The notes beneath the pieces are model-generated. The model was given only the letters and a program-made list of their open reading frames with translations, was not told where the DNA came from and searched no databases. A program made the position numbers and the translations under genes. DNA of 64,000 bases from DATGPD01 sp041398565 (lineage in GTDB: Bacteria; Planctomycetota; UBA1135; UBA2386), in the NCBI GenBank assembly GCA_041398565.1, contig JAWKUN010000004.1, positions 744,001 to 808,000 on the forward strand. Reading direction: 5' to 3'. Of this stretch, positions 43,534 to 51,720 are shown in pieces. Within the stretch, counting starts at the first letter, position 1; the number at the start of each line of letters is the position of its first letter.

Positions 43534-45120
43534 CTACCAGCCATCCTGAGCCCCCAGGCGCTGCGGCCGTCCCTTGGCGTTGGCCGCTTCGATCCCGACC
43601 CAGTACGCGAGGCGGGTCACGCGCTCCATCTTGGCGAAATCCAGCTTGTCGGCGTGGTCGGTCACGCGGTGGTAGTCCTCGTGCTCGCCGTCACAGAAGA
43701 ACACGACCGGGACACCCTTGCGCGCGAAGTTGTAGTGGTCGCTGCGTTCGTAGTAGGTGTCGCCGCTGGTGAGCTCGGTGATGCCGAGGTCCTGAGCCAG
43801 GCGCGCGGCGTCGCGCACCAGCGTGTTGAACTCGTTGTGCCGGTAGCTCGGCGTCATCGAGATGCCGTGCGTGCCGGACAGATCGGCGACGCGACCGATC
43901 ATGTCGATGTTGACGTCGGCGACCAACTTCTGCAGCTCCCAGGTCGGGTTCTCGGAGAACCAATGCGAACCCCACAGCCCCTCCTCTTCGCCGGACACCG
44001 ACACGAACAGCACGGAGCGCCGCGGGGCCGAGCCCTTCGCCACCGCCTCCGCCAGCTCGAGCAACCCCGAGGTGCCGGACGCATTGTCGTCGGCGCCGTT
44101 GAAGGCGTCGCCGTCGATCCGAGTGCCCATGTGGTCCATGTGCGCCGAGAACACCACCGCTTCGTCCCGGAGGCTCGGGTCGCTGCCCTCGACGCAGCCG
44201 ACGACGTTGAGCGCGTACGACTTGGGGTCCTCCGTGATGTCGAGCTGCAGGCGACCGCTGGCGCGCTTGATGTTCTTGGGCGGCCGCGCCACGTCACCCT
44301 GCACGTCGACGCCGAGTGCCGCGAACAGGGCCTCGCTGATCTTGCGGTTGACGTAGACGGCAGGCACGTTGCCGGGCGGGACGCTGCGCCTCGGGCCCTG
44401 GCCGTACTGCAGCATCGGTTTGCCGGCCAGCATGGTCGAGTAGTTGAACGCCTCGGCGGCGGCGCCACGGTCGTCGAGCATGCAGAACACCACCGCCTTG
44501 GCACCGCGGTCGGCGAGAGCGCGGGTGATGCCGGCGCTCTTGAAGCCCTCGCGCAGCGCGCGCCCCTGGTTGGCGCCGCCGGCCAGGACCACTACCGGGA
44601 TGACGTTGGCCACCCCCCGGGGCAGATCTTCGTCGCCGCCGCTGCCACACCACACGAAGCGACCGCGCAGGTCGACGCGGTCGTTCTTCTTGCCACGGAT
44701 CACCGCGAAACCGGTGGTGAACTCGGCGCTGCCGACGACGATCCTGGTGCGCTTGGGGTCGAGTTCGGTGCGCGCGACCGGATAGCGCATGAAGAACGAC
44801 CACCCCTTGTTGGTCTTCTCGCCGCGCGGGCGGAGACCGAGCTGCTCGAAGTGCGCCGCGATGTAGCGCGCCGCCGCCACCTGACCGTCGCTGCCGGTGT
44901 AGCGGCCGCCGAACTCGTCGGACGCCAGCTTGACGGCGTGCTTGCGCAGGTCGGCGCGGTCGATGCGCTCCATGCCCGCGGGTGCCTGCTGCGGAATCGG
45001 TTCGGGCGCGTCGCTCGCGGTAGGGGCCTGGGTCGGGGCCTCGATCGGGGCCTGCGCAGGCGGCAGGGGCGCGAGGAGTAGGCCGACAGTCAGGAACAGG
45101 GCGCCACGCGTCGGGAACAC
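43534..45120 (-). CDS. Secreted M28-family zinc peptidase with PA insert
   Basis: A 528-residue aminopeptidase-type enzyme. The GTG at 45118-45120 opens a signal peptide (GALFLTVGLLLAPLPPAQA). A protease-associated insert occupies about 150-290. The two-zinc site is complete: FSAHMDHMG (His327, Asp329), FNGADDNASG (Asp345), SVSGEEEGLWGS (Glu379-380), VNIDMIGR (Asp406) and, near the end, DYHRVTDHADKLDF (His). M28 members cleave N-terminal residues from peptides, or glutaminyl groups in one branch. Export is likely and fits scavenging of external protein, as with the nearby glycosylasparaginase. Confidence 0.93.
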   Translation of the reverse strand: MFPTRGALFLTVGLLLAPLPPAQAPIEAPTQAPTASDAPEPIPQQAPAGMERIDRADLRKHAVKLASDEFGGRYTGSDGQVAAARYIAAHFEQLGLRPRGEKTNKGWSFFMRYPVARTELDPKRTRIVVGSAEFTTGFAVIRGKKNDRVDLRGRFVWCGSGGDEDLPRGVANVIPVVVLAGGANQGRALREGFKSAGITRALADRGAKAVVFCMLDDRGAAAEAFNYSTMLAGKPMLQYGQGPRRSVPPGNVPAVYVNRKISEALFAALGVDVQGDVARPPKNIKRASGRLQLDITEDPKSYALNVVGCVEGSDPSLRDEAVVFSAHMDHMGTRIDGDAFNGADDNASGTSGLLELAEAVAKGSAPRRSVLFVSVSGEEEGLWGSHWFSENPTWELQKLVADVNIDMIGRVADLSGTHGISMTPSYRHNEFNTLVRDAARLAQDLGITELTSGDTYYERSDHYNFARKGVPVVFFCDGEHEDYHRVTDHADKLDFAKMERVTRLAYWVGIEAANAKGRPQRLGAQDGW

Positions 45121-45169
45121 GGTCCCAGAGCATAGGCGCAGTGACCGATCGTGGCAGTCGGCGCCCCCG

Positions 45170-45721
45170 TCATCGCGGTGGTTCGGCGAGCGTCGCGGTC
45201 ACCGAGGTCAAGGCATCGTCGCGCAGGCCGACGACGTAACGCACGCCGCCGCGCTGGTAGGTGAGCGTGCGTCCCAGCTCGACGTGGCCGATCGAGATGA
45301 CACCGCTGCCGCGCGGTCGCGTGATTCGGTCGAGCTTGCCCTGCCCCATGAGCCGCCGCACCTCGGCCTCGCTGAGCCCCGGATACAGGCGGACATCGGG
45401 GCCCGCCGCCAGGCAGTCTCCCCACACGGTCGTGATCAGGCCGTTCACGTCCACCGCGACGACGATCGAAGGACGACGCCACTCGAGCTCGGACCCGCCG
45501 CGGCGCGCGTCGAGAGTGCGCGCCGGCGGCCCCAGCCGAGCCGCATGCGGCGCCAGCGGCTGGCCGGGCAAGAGGCCATGGATGGTCCACGGATCCGGGG
45601 GCGACGGCGCAGCCTCGCCTTGTTCCCGGCAGGCGCTCACGGCCACGGCCAGGAGTCCCGCTCCGACGAGGCGCGGCGGGGCGTGTCGTCTGCCACCCAG
45701 GTCGCCACAGCGAATCGCCAT
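45170..45721 (-). CDS. Lipoprotein, unknown function
   Basis: A 183-residue protein whose signal ends in the lipobox-like VGAGLLAVAVSAC. The mature part has a region WTIHGLLPGQPLAPHAARLG, which resembles the small SmpA/OmlA-type or BamE-like fold opening (LxxGxxxxxVxxxLG), and later VVAVDVNGLITTVWGD. I cannot establish that it is BamE. It is a single-domain periplasmic lipoprotein by inference. The ATG at 45719-45721 is the start; the MTA phosphorylase gene lies 108 bp upstream on the same strand. Confidence 0.7.
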   Translation of the reverse strand: MAIRCGDLGGRRHAPPRLVGAGLLAVAVSACREQGEAAPSPPDPWTIHGLLPGQPLAPHAARLGPPARTLDARRGGSELEWRRPSIVVAVDVNGLITTVWGDCLAAGPDVRLYPGLSEAEVRRLMGQGKLDRITRPRGSGVISIGHVELGRTLTYQRGGVRYVVGLRDDALTSVTATLAEPPR

Positions 45722-45829
45722 TCTCCCTCTTCGGCATCGCGCCGGGTCCGGCCGCGCAAGAACCGACCCTGCCCGCTGCGGCGCCGGGTCGTCGTCGGTA
45801 CCGGCGTGGAGCCCGGTCTCGGCGATCAG

Positions 45830-46702
45830 TCACCCGAGGTAGTGACGGATCAGTGCATCCAAGCGGCGGCGCGCGTCGGGGGTGATCTTGTCCTTGGCGG
45901 TCATGATGGCGTGCGCCAGCTCGCCTTTCGCCGACGGCTGCTCCGGCGCTGCGGCGATGCCCTTGGTGACGTGGACCACCACCTGCTTGGCCCGTTCGAC
46001 GTTCTGCTGCAACACGCGCAGCACGTCCTGCACGTTCACGTCGCCCTCGCTCTCGTGCCAGCAGTCGTAGTCGGTAGCGAGCGCCACGGTGGCGTAGGCG
46101 ATCTCCGCCTCGCGCGCGAGCTTCGCCTCCTGCAGGTTGGTCATGCCGATGACGTCGACGCCCCAACTGCGGTAGAGCCTCGACTCGGCGCGCGTCGAGA
46201 AGTGCGGTCCCTCCATGCACACGTAGGTGCCGCGGTCGTGCACGCGGGCGCCGCATTCGCGCGCCGCCGTCAGAACGAGCTGGCGCAGTGGTTCCCAGAT
46301 CGGGTCGGCGAAGTGACAGTGTGCGACACAGCCGTCACCGAAGAACGTCGACTCTTCGGTGCGTCCGCGTGTGCGGTCGATGAACTGGTCGACGATCACC
46401 AGATCGCCCGGCACGATGTGCTCCTTCATCGAGCCGACCGCCGAGATCCCGAGCACCGCTTCCATGCCGAGCTGCTTCATCGCGTGCAGGTTGGCGCGGT
46501 AGGGCAACTCGTGCGGCGCCAGCCGGTGCCCGCGTCCATGGCGCGGCAGGAAGGCCAGCTTCACTCCGTGCAGCTTGCCGACGACCAACCCGTCGGACGG
46601 CGGCCCGAACGGAGTCACCATCTCGACCTGCTCCGCACCTTCGAGGCCCGGCAGGTCGTAGAGACCAGAGCCGCCGATCACACCCAGGGTTCGTTCCGTC
46701 AT
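45830..46702 (-). CDS. mtnP: S-methyl-5'-thioadenosine phosphorylase
   Basis: Splits methylthioadenosine into adenine and 5-methylthioribose-1-phosphate, the first step of methionine salvage. The 290-residue protein has the phosphate-binding GVIGGSGLYDL and RHGRGHRLAPHELPYRANLH, the base pocket GTYVCMEGPHFSTRAES, and MTNLQEAKLAREAEIAYAT followed by ATDYDCW. That last motif separates MTAP from ordinary purine nucleoside phosphorylase. The ATG at 46700-46702 is the start. No other methionine-salvage gene is in the window. Confidence 0.94.
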   Translation of the reverse strand: MTERTLGVIGGSGLYDLPGLEGAEQVEMVTPFGPPSDGLVVGKLHGVKLAFLPRHGRGHRLAPHELPYRANLHAMKQLGMEAVLGISAVGSMKEHIVPGDLVIVDQFIDRTRGRTEESTFFGDGCVAHCHFADPIWEPLRQLVLTAARECGARVHDRGTYVCMEGPHFSTRAESRLYRSWGVDVIGMTNLQEAKLAREAEIAYATVALATDYDCWHESEGDVNVQDVLRVLQQNVERAKQVVVHVTKGIAAAPEQPSAKGELAHAIMTAKDKITPDARRRLDALIRHYLG

Positions 46703-46751
46703 GTCACGTCACCGTAGCAATCCCCACCAGTTGGTGCCTGACTCCACTCTG

Positions 46752-47942
46752 TTACTTCTCGGTGGCGCGGCGGGCGGCACCCCACTTCGACGCGGTGAGA
46801 CACTTGACCAGCATTGTGGCGTAGGCGCCGCGCGGGAGAGAGAAGGACAGCTTCATGGCCAGACCGTGGCCGTGCTTGTCGGGACGCGGTCCCGCGAGGC
46901 GCAGGTCGCCCGGCACGACGAGCGCCTTGCGCAGTTCGGTCTTGAGCTCGAGGCCGGGCAGCTCGGCGCGCACGCAGTCGGCGACGGTCACTTCCTCGCG
47001 GCGCAGCACGGCGTCGAGGGCGGCACGGAAGCTCGGCTCGCCGCCGGCGAGGTCGCCGGCGAACAGCGGCGCCTCCATGCGCTCGATGCGCTCGACCTTC
47101 GCGGCCGGCAACTTGCTCCAGGCGCGCAGGCGTCCGAGGACGGTCCACACCTCCGACTGCTGCGCCTGCGTCAGCTCGAGGCGTAGCCAGCGGCTCAGCG
47201 CCCGGTTCCACAAGTAGCTCTGAAAGGCGTAGGCGTGGATCAGCTTGGTGCGCGGCGGCAGTGCCGCCAGCGCCTCCCGCGCGTCACCACCGCGCTGCAA
47301 GATGCCGAAGACGCGCCGGAACGCCGGACCGCGCGCGATCGCGGCGCAGGCGTCCCAGTCGCCCCACTTCGCGCGCAGGATGCGCTTCAGCTTCACGTCG
47401 CCCGTGATCGCCTTCGGCGACGGCTCGGCGATCAGGCTGCGCAGCGCCGCGTCGTAGTCGCCCTTGAGCACGTCGCGCAGGATGAAGCCCTGACCGTGCT
47501 TGACGTTGCCGAAGCGCTGATCGTCGAAGTAGTTCGGAAACCCGCTCTCGCGAGCCGACGCCACCCGCGCCTGCAAGCGCTCGACGTCACCCTGTCGCAG
47601 CTCGCGCAGCACCACCTCGAAAGCGTTGCCGGCGCTCTGCTTGCTGGTGATCGGCTTGCTGGCGCGTCCGAAGAACACCACCTGCAGGTCGCGCCGGCGC
47701 AGGTCGAGCCGCCGACCGCGCACGCTGATCCACTGCTCGGTGACCCCCTGGCGATCCTTGAGGCCGGCGAAGGCGATGTCGCGCCGCGACACGCCGCAGA
47801 CGCGCGACACCTCGGTGAGCGCCTGCACGGTGTCGAGCTTCTCCTTGCGCAGCAGGTGCACGTAGTGCTCGCCGCGCGGATCCTCCTCGAACTGCAGGAG
47901 CTCGCGCACACGGAAGTCCTCGGGTCGAACCTTGAGCCGCAT
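46752..47942 (-). CDS. truD: tRNA pseudouridine synthase D
   Basis: Makes pseudouridine at position 13 of tRNAs. The 396-residue protein has the TruD landmarks: VRPEDFRVRELLQF at the N-terminus, the catalytic Asp63 in AFAGLKDRQGVTEQWISVRG, and SGFPNYFDDQRFGNVKHGQG. The insertion domain follows (RGGDAREALAALPPRTKL) and then HAYAFQSYLWNRALSRWLRL. Length is in the usual range. The ATG at 47940-47942 is one base after the stop of the RluA-like gene, so the two pseudouridine synthases are probably co-transcribed. Confidence 0.95.
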   Translation of the reverse strand: MRLKVRPEDFRVRELLQFEEDPRGEHYVHLLRKEKLDTVQALTEVSRVCGVSRRDIAFAGLKDRQGVTEQWISVRGRRLDLRRRDLQVVFFGRASKPITSKQSAGNAFEVVLRELRQGDVERLQARVASARESGFPNYFDDQRFGNVKHGQGFILRDVLKGDYDAALRSLIAEPSPKAITGDVKLKRILRAKWGDWDACAAIARGPAFRRVFGILQRGGDAREALAALPPRTKLIHAYAFQSYLWNRALSRWLRLELTQAQQSEVWTVLGRLRAWSKLPAAKVERIERMEAPLFAGDLAGGEPSFRAALDAVLRREEVTVADCVRAELPGLELKTELRKALVVPGDLRLAGPRPDKHGHGLAMKLSFSLPRGAYATMLVKCLTASKWGAARRATEK

Positions 47943-47943
47943 G

Positions 47944-48867
47944 TCAACGATCCGCGTAGCGACGCAGCCGCTGCAACGCCGCGTCGATCTCCTTGGGAAG
48001 CGGCGACGACCAGCTGCGCTCGCCGGCCTCGCCCACGTAGCGCAGCTCGTGCGCGTGCAGACACAGCCGCTCGAGGATCGGCCTTTCGGGCACGCCGACG
48101 CGCGGGCGGTACTTGCGCTTGAACGACGAGATCATGAGCGAAGCGCCGCGCCCGTAGGTCGTATCGCCCACCACCGGCAGGTGGGCGGCAGCGAGGTGCA
48201 CGCGCAGCTGGTGGCCGCGGTCGGTGCGCGGCACGACGCGCAGCAGGCTGTGCCGATCGAACACCTCGACGGCGGCGACCTCGGTTCGAGCCGGGCGCGA
48301 ACGTTTGGCGTCGCGTTCGTACACGCGCACGCGCCCGGGGTGGCGGCGGTCGGGTCCCAGCGCCATGTCCAGGGTCAGGGTGTCGCGATCGACCCTGCCA
48401 TCGACGAGCGCCAGCCAGGCAAGTTCGATGCGGCCTTCGGCGAAATCGACAGCCAACGCCCGTGCCGCCGCGGCGCTGCGCGCCAGCACGACGAGGCCCG
48501 ATGCCTCGGCGTCGACGCGCAGCACCGGCCGCGCGTCGGCCAAGCTCGCGTCGCCGAGGGCCTGCAACACCTGATCGACGTCGAGTCCGGCCGGCTTGTC
48601 GATCACACAGATGGTCGCGTTGCTCTCGACCACGCGCACGACCGGCGCGACCTCGGTCTTCGGCCCCGGTCGCGGCGGCACGTCACCCTCCGGACGCGTG
48701 ATGTCGATCACGTCCCCCCGCCGCAGGACCGTGTAGGGAGTGCCGATGATGCGGTTGACCTTGACCATCTCGGCCAGCACCAGGCGGCGGAAGTAGGCGC
48801 GGTGTACCTCCGGCCAACGCCGCTCGAGGAAGTCGAGCAGGCGCATGCCGTAGGCGTCGGTCTGCAC
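47944..48867 (-). CDS. RluA-family pseudouridine synthase with variant catalytic motif
   Basis: About 307 residues from the GTG at 48865-48867. It opens with an S4-like RNA-binding domain (YGMRLLDFLERRWPEVHRAY, VKVNRIIGTPYTVLRRGDVI). The catalytic segment is VLRVDAEASGLVVLARS: the Asp is kept, but the usual H-R-L-D-x-x-T-S-G has lost its His and Thr. Later RTEVAAVEVF, LLRVVPRTDRGHQLRVHLAA and LPVVGDTTYG match the family. A GTG at 48925-48927 would extend the protein, but those codons look non-coding and it would leave only 30 bp to the divergent glycosyltransferase. The target RNA cannot be told. Confidence 0.87.
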   Translation of the reverse strand: MQTDAYGMRLLDFLERRWPEVHRAYFRRLVLAEMVKVNRIIGTPYTVLRRGDVIDITRPEGDVPPRPGPKTEVAPVVRVVESNATICVIDKPAGLDVDQVLQALGDASLADARPVLRVDAEASGLVVLARSAAAARALAVDFAEGRIELAWLALVDGRVDRDTLTLDMALGPDRRHPGRVRVYERDAKRSRPARTEVAAVEVFDRHSLLRVVPRTDRGHQLRVHLAAAHLPVVGDTTYGRGASLMISSFKRKYRPRVGVPERPILERLCLHAHELRYVGEAGERSWSSPLPKEIDAALQRLRRYADR

Positions 48868-48956
48868 CGCGATCCGTTCGTGCTCGCGCAAGGGGGCGAA
48901 GAAGATAGCACCCCGGCCATGAGGCACCGAGGCCGGAACGCCGATACCGACAGGGC

Positions 48957-50525
48957 ATGCTCACCTCGGTGGTCATCCCGTGCTTCGACGGAGCCGACGA
49001 CACCCGCGCCTGTCTGCAGGCGCTGTCGGCCAGCGTCGGCGTCGGCCCCCTGGAGATCGTGATCGTCGACAACGGTAGCCGCGACCCGGCTGCCCTGGCC
49101 GCCGCCGCCGCCCATCCGTGCGCCCGACTCGTGACCCTGCCCGAGAACCTGGGGTTCGCCGGCGGGTGCAACCGCGGCCTCGAGGCCGCCCGCGGCGACA
49201 TCCTGGTCGTGCTCAACAACGACACCCTGCCTGCCCCCACCATGCTGTCGCGCCTGCGACGCGCCCTGGCGGCGGAGCCGGCGCCGGCCTTGGTGGCACC
49301 GGTCAGCAACTTCGTGCGGGGCGAAGCGTGCCTGCCGGTCGGCAACCTGGGTCGCTCCGAGGAGGGACGCCGCACCATCGAGCGCATGCTCGAGGAGCGC
49401 TGCGGCGGCATGCTCCAGGACGCCGACAACCTCGCGGGTCTGTGCCTGATGTTCCACCGCGATCTGTGGCGCGCGGTCGGCCCGTTCGACGAACGCTTCG
49501 GCTTCGGCAACCACGAAGACGACGACCTCTGCCTGCGCGTACGCCTGCGCGGCGGCCGACTGGTCGTGGCGCGCGATGCCTTCCTGCATCACTGGGGCTC
49601 GCGCACGTTCAGGGCGATGGGAGTCGACTACGATGCCCAGCTGGCCCGCACCGGCGCCCTCATGCGCGCCAAGTGGCAGGACGAACCTGCCTGGCAAGCG
49701 GTGCAAGCGGTGTCGGCCGGCGACCTCGAGGGTGCCGGCTGCCTGGCCGCGGCGGCACTGGCGCAGTCCCCGGCTTGGCCCGACGGCCAGCTCATCCTCG
49801 CGCGCGCCGCGCACGCGCGCGGCGATCACGGCAGCGCCGTCGAACTCGCCACGGCCTTCCTGCGCGCCTGTCCGGCGAGCTGGCCGGGCCACAAGACGCG
49901 CACCGTGGCCCTGATCGGCACCGGCCGGCTGCGCGATGCCATCGCCGCTGCGCGCGCCGCGATCACGATCTGCCCGGTCGAGAACGAGCACGCCGCTGCA
50001 CTGCTCACGCAGGTCGCACACGGACTCTTGGCCAAGAGTGAACTCGCCTCGGCCCGCGAAACGTTGCTGGCGGCACTCGAACTCAGCGAGAACGGCGAGC
50101 GTTTCTGCCTGCTCGGCCGGCTGTGTGCGACGTTGGGCGACCGCCCCGCTGCCGACCGCGCGTTCGCTGGCGCCGCCGCCGCCGGCCACGAAGACGGCCT
50201 GCTGCTGCGCGGCATCAACCTCTGGCACCACGGCGACCACGCCGCCGCCCTTCGGACGCTCGGCGCCGCGGTCGCGAACGCACCCGAGGACGCCCGCGCC
50301 CACGAGTTCCTGGCGCAGGCCCTGGCCGCGTGCGCCGGAGTCGGAACCGATACGTCGGCGGCAGAGCGGGCCCTGTCGGAGGCACGGTCACGGGCAAGGT
50401 CGGAGGCCCCTTCGGACGCAGAGCGCGGCTCAGCCGGCACCAGGGCCGTCAGGACGGCAGAGCTCCGGGAACCGTCCAGGGCGTCGACGGATGCGGAGGT
50501 TGCCGCGAGTCACCGGCGAGGGTGA
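48957..50525 (+). CDS. Family 2 glycosyltransferase fused to TPR-like repeats
   Basis: A 522-residue protein. The GT-A domain fills the first 240 residues: TSVVIPCFDGADDTRACLQA, IVIVDNGSRDP, ENLGFAGGCNRGLEAARGDI, the metal-binding VVLNNDTLP and DERFGFGNHEDDDLCLRVRL, like rhamnosyltransferase-type GT2 enzymes. Residues 250-460 are TPR helices (AAALAQSPAWPDGQLILARA and others), which probably bind a partner or glycan carrier. The Arg/Ser/Ala-rich tail overlaps the convergent epimerase gene by 77 bp. The ATG at 48957 directly precedes the first beta-strand. Confidence 0.9.
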   Translation: MLTSVVIPCFDGADDTRACLQALSASVGVGPLEIVIVDNGSRDPAALAAAAAHPCARLVTLPENLGFAGGCNRGLEAARGDILVVLNNDTLPAPTMLSRLRRALAAEPAPALVAPVSNFVRGEACLPVGNLGRSEEGRRTIERMLEERCGGMLQDADNLAGLCLMFHRDLWRAVGPFDERFGFGNHEDDDLCLRVRLRGGRLVVARDAFLHHWGSRTFRAMGVDYDAQLARTGALMRAKWQDEPAWQAVQAVSAGDLEGAGCLAAAALAQSPAWPDGQLILARAAHARGDHGSAVELATAFLRACPASWPGHKTRTVALIGTGRLRDAIAAARAAITICPVENEHAAALLTQVAHGLLAKSELASARETLLAALELSENGERFCLLGRLCATLGDRPAADRAFAGAAAAGHEDGLLLRGINLWHHGDHAAALRTLGAAVANAPEDARAHEFLAQALAACAGVGTDTSAAERALSEARSRARSEAPSDAERGSAGTRAVRTAELREPSRASTDAEVAASHRRG

Positions 50526-51486
50526 CGCGCGGCCGCCGGCGCATCGCCGCCACCACGTCGCCGACGATGGCCGCCAGCGGCGTGCTCGGCAGGAAGCCGG
50601 TGAGCTCGCGCAGCTTGCGCAGGTCCGGGACGCGGCGCGCCACGTCGGCGATCCGTCCCAGCGCTTCGCGCCGTGGCACGAACGCGATCGGCACGTCGAC
50701 TCCGACCAGCATGCGGACCGTTTCGGCCAGGTGCAGGATGGTCACCTCGGCGTCGCTGCCGACGTTCACCACTTGGCCCACCGCCGCGTCGGTGCGCAAC
50801 AGGCGGGACAGCGCCTCGACGGCATCGCGCACGTGGCAGAAGCTGCGGGTCTGCTGTCCGTCGCCGTGCACGGTCAGCGGCAGGGCGCGCAAAGCCTGCC
50901 GCACGAAGCGCGGCACCACCGCCCCACGTTCGGCGCGCTGCCGAGGTCCTGCGACGTTGAAGAAGCGGACGACGCGCACGGGCAGGCGACGCTCGGCGGC
51001 GTAGGCGAAAGCCAACCACTCGTCCATCGCCTTGGCGCAGGCGTAGCCCCAGCGCGGGTCGGTGGTGGCCCCGAGCCGCACCGCGTCGTCCTCGCAGGCG
51101 GCTGCCGCAGCGGCGCCGTACACCTCCGACGACGACGCCAGCATCAACGGACGCCCGTGGCGACTCGCCGCGCGCAGCACCGCCAACGAACCCTCGAGGT
51201 TGCCGAGCAGCGACGGCAGCGGCCGGGAGCTGACGCGCTCGACGCCGAGCACCGCCGCCAGATGCACGACGGCGTCCGCTTCGCGCACCAGCGCGTCGAC
51301 GCGGCGGCGATCGCGCACCGACCCCACTTCGCAACGGAAGGCTGCGTGACCCTCGACGGCGGCGAGGTTGCGCCGCCGGCCGAAGGAGAGATCGTCGAGC
51401 ACCGTCACCCGGTCGCCCGACGCCAGCAGGCGCTCGCCCAGGTGCGAGCCGAGGAAGCCCGCGCCGCCGGTGATCAGGTAGTGCAC
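50449..51486 (-). CDS. NAD-dependent epimerase/dehydratase (nucleotide-sugar SDR)
   Basis: A 345-residue extended SDR enzyme. The cofactor site is YLITGGAGFLGSHLGERLLA, followed by VLDDLSFGRRRNL, an Asp pair typical of NAD preference. The active site is LASSSEVYGAA with the YACAK version of YxxxK, and the family pattern RFFNVAGPRQ follows. It resembles UDP-glucuronate decarboxylases and UDP-glucose epimerases; the exact sugar is not resolvable. The GTG at 51484-51486 has GGGAGG four bases upstream. A very strong hairpin lies in the leader. It converges on and overlaps the GT2-TPR gene and may supply its nucleotide sugar. Confidence 0.9.
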   Translation of the reverse strand: MHYLITGGAGFLGSHLGERLLASGDRVTVLDDLSFGRRRNLAAVEGHAAFRCEVGSVRDRRRVDALVREADAVVHLAAVLGVERVSSRPLPSLLGNLEGSLAVLRAASRHGRPLMLASSSEVYGAAAAAACEDDAVRLGATTDPRWGYACAKAMDEWLAFAYAAERRLPVRVVRFFNVAGPRQRAERGAVVPRFVRQALRALPLTVHGDGQQTRSFCHVRDAVEALSRLLRTDAAVGQVVNVGSDAEVTILHLAETVRMLVGVDVPIAFVPRREALGRIADVARRVPDLRKLRELTGFLPSTPLAAIVGDVVAAMRRRPRVTLAGDSRQPPHPSTPWTVPGALPS

Positions 51487-51510
51487 GCGACCTCCCACGT
51501 TCCGCCGGCG

Positions 51511-51544
51511 GCGCGCGCCCGGCAGCGGCGGGCGCGCGCATTTT
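51511..51544. promoter_or_regulatory. 11-bp perfect G+C hairpin followed by TTTT, in the epimerase leader
   Basis: Arms 51511-51521 and 51529-51539 are exact complements with a 7-base loop, followed on the plus strand by ATTTTC. Read on the plus strand it looks like an intrinsic terminator. On the minus strand it is a strong hairpin in the epimerase leader, about 15 bases ahead of the Shine-Dalgarno. A second inverted repeat (51566-51576 with 51615-51625) lies further upstream. Confidence 0.55.
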
Positions 51545-51720
51545 CTGGACGACGCGCGCTGGGGACGCTGGCCGACCGGTCTACGCTGCACGCCGACGCG
51601 AGGACGCGGACCAAGTCGGCCAGCGCGGTGTCGGCGCGCGCTTCGCGGCCGGGTTCGGGCACTCGGTTCGTCACGCCCGCAGACGTTAGCGCCTGGCTCC
51701 ACCACGACACGCGTCTTCTC

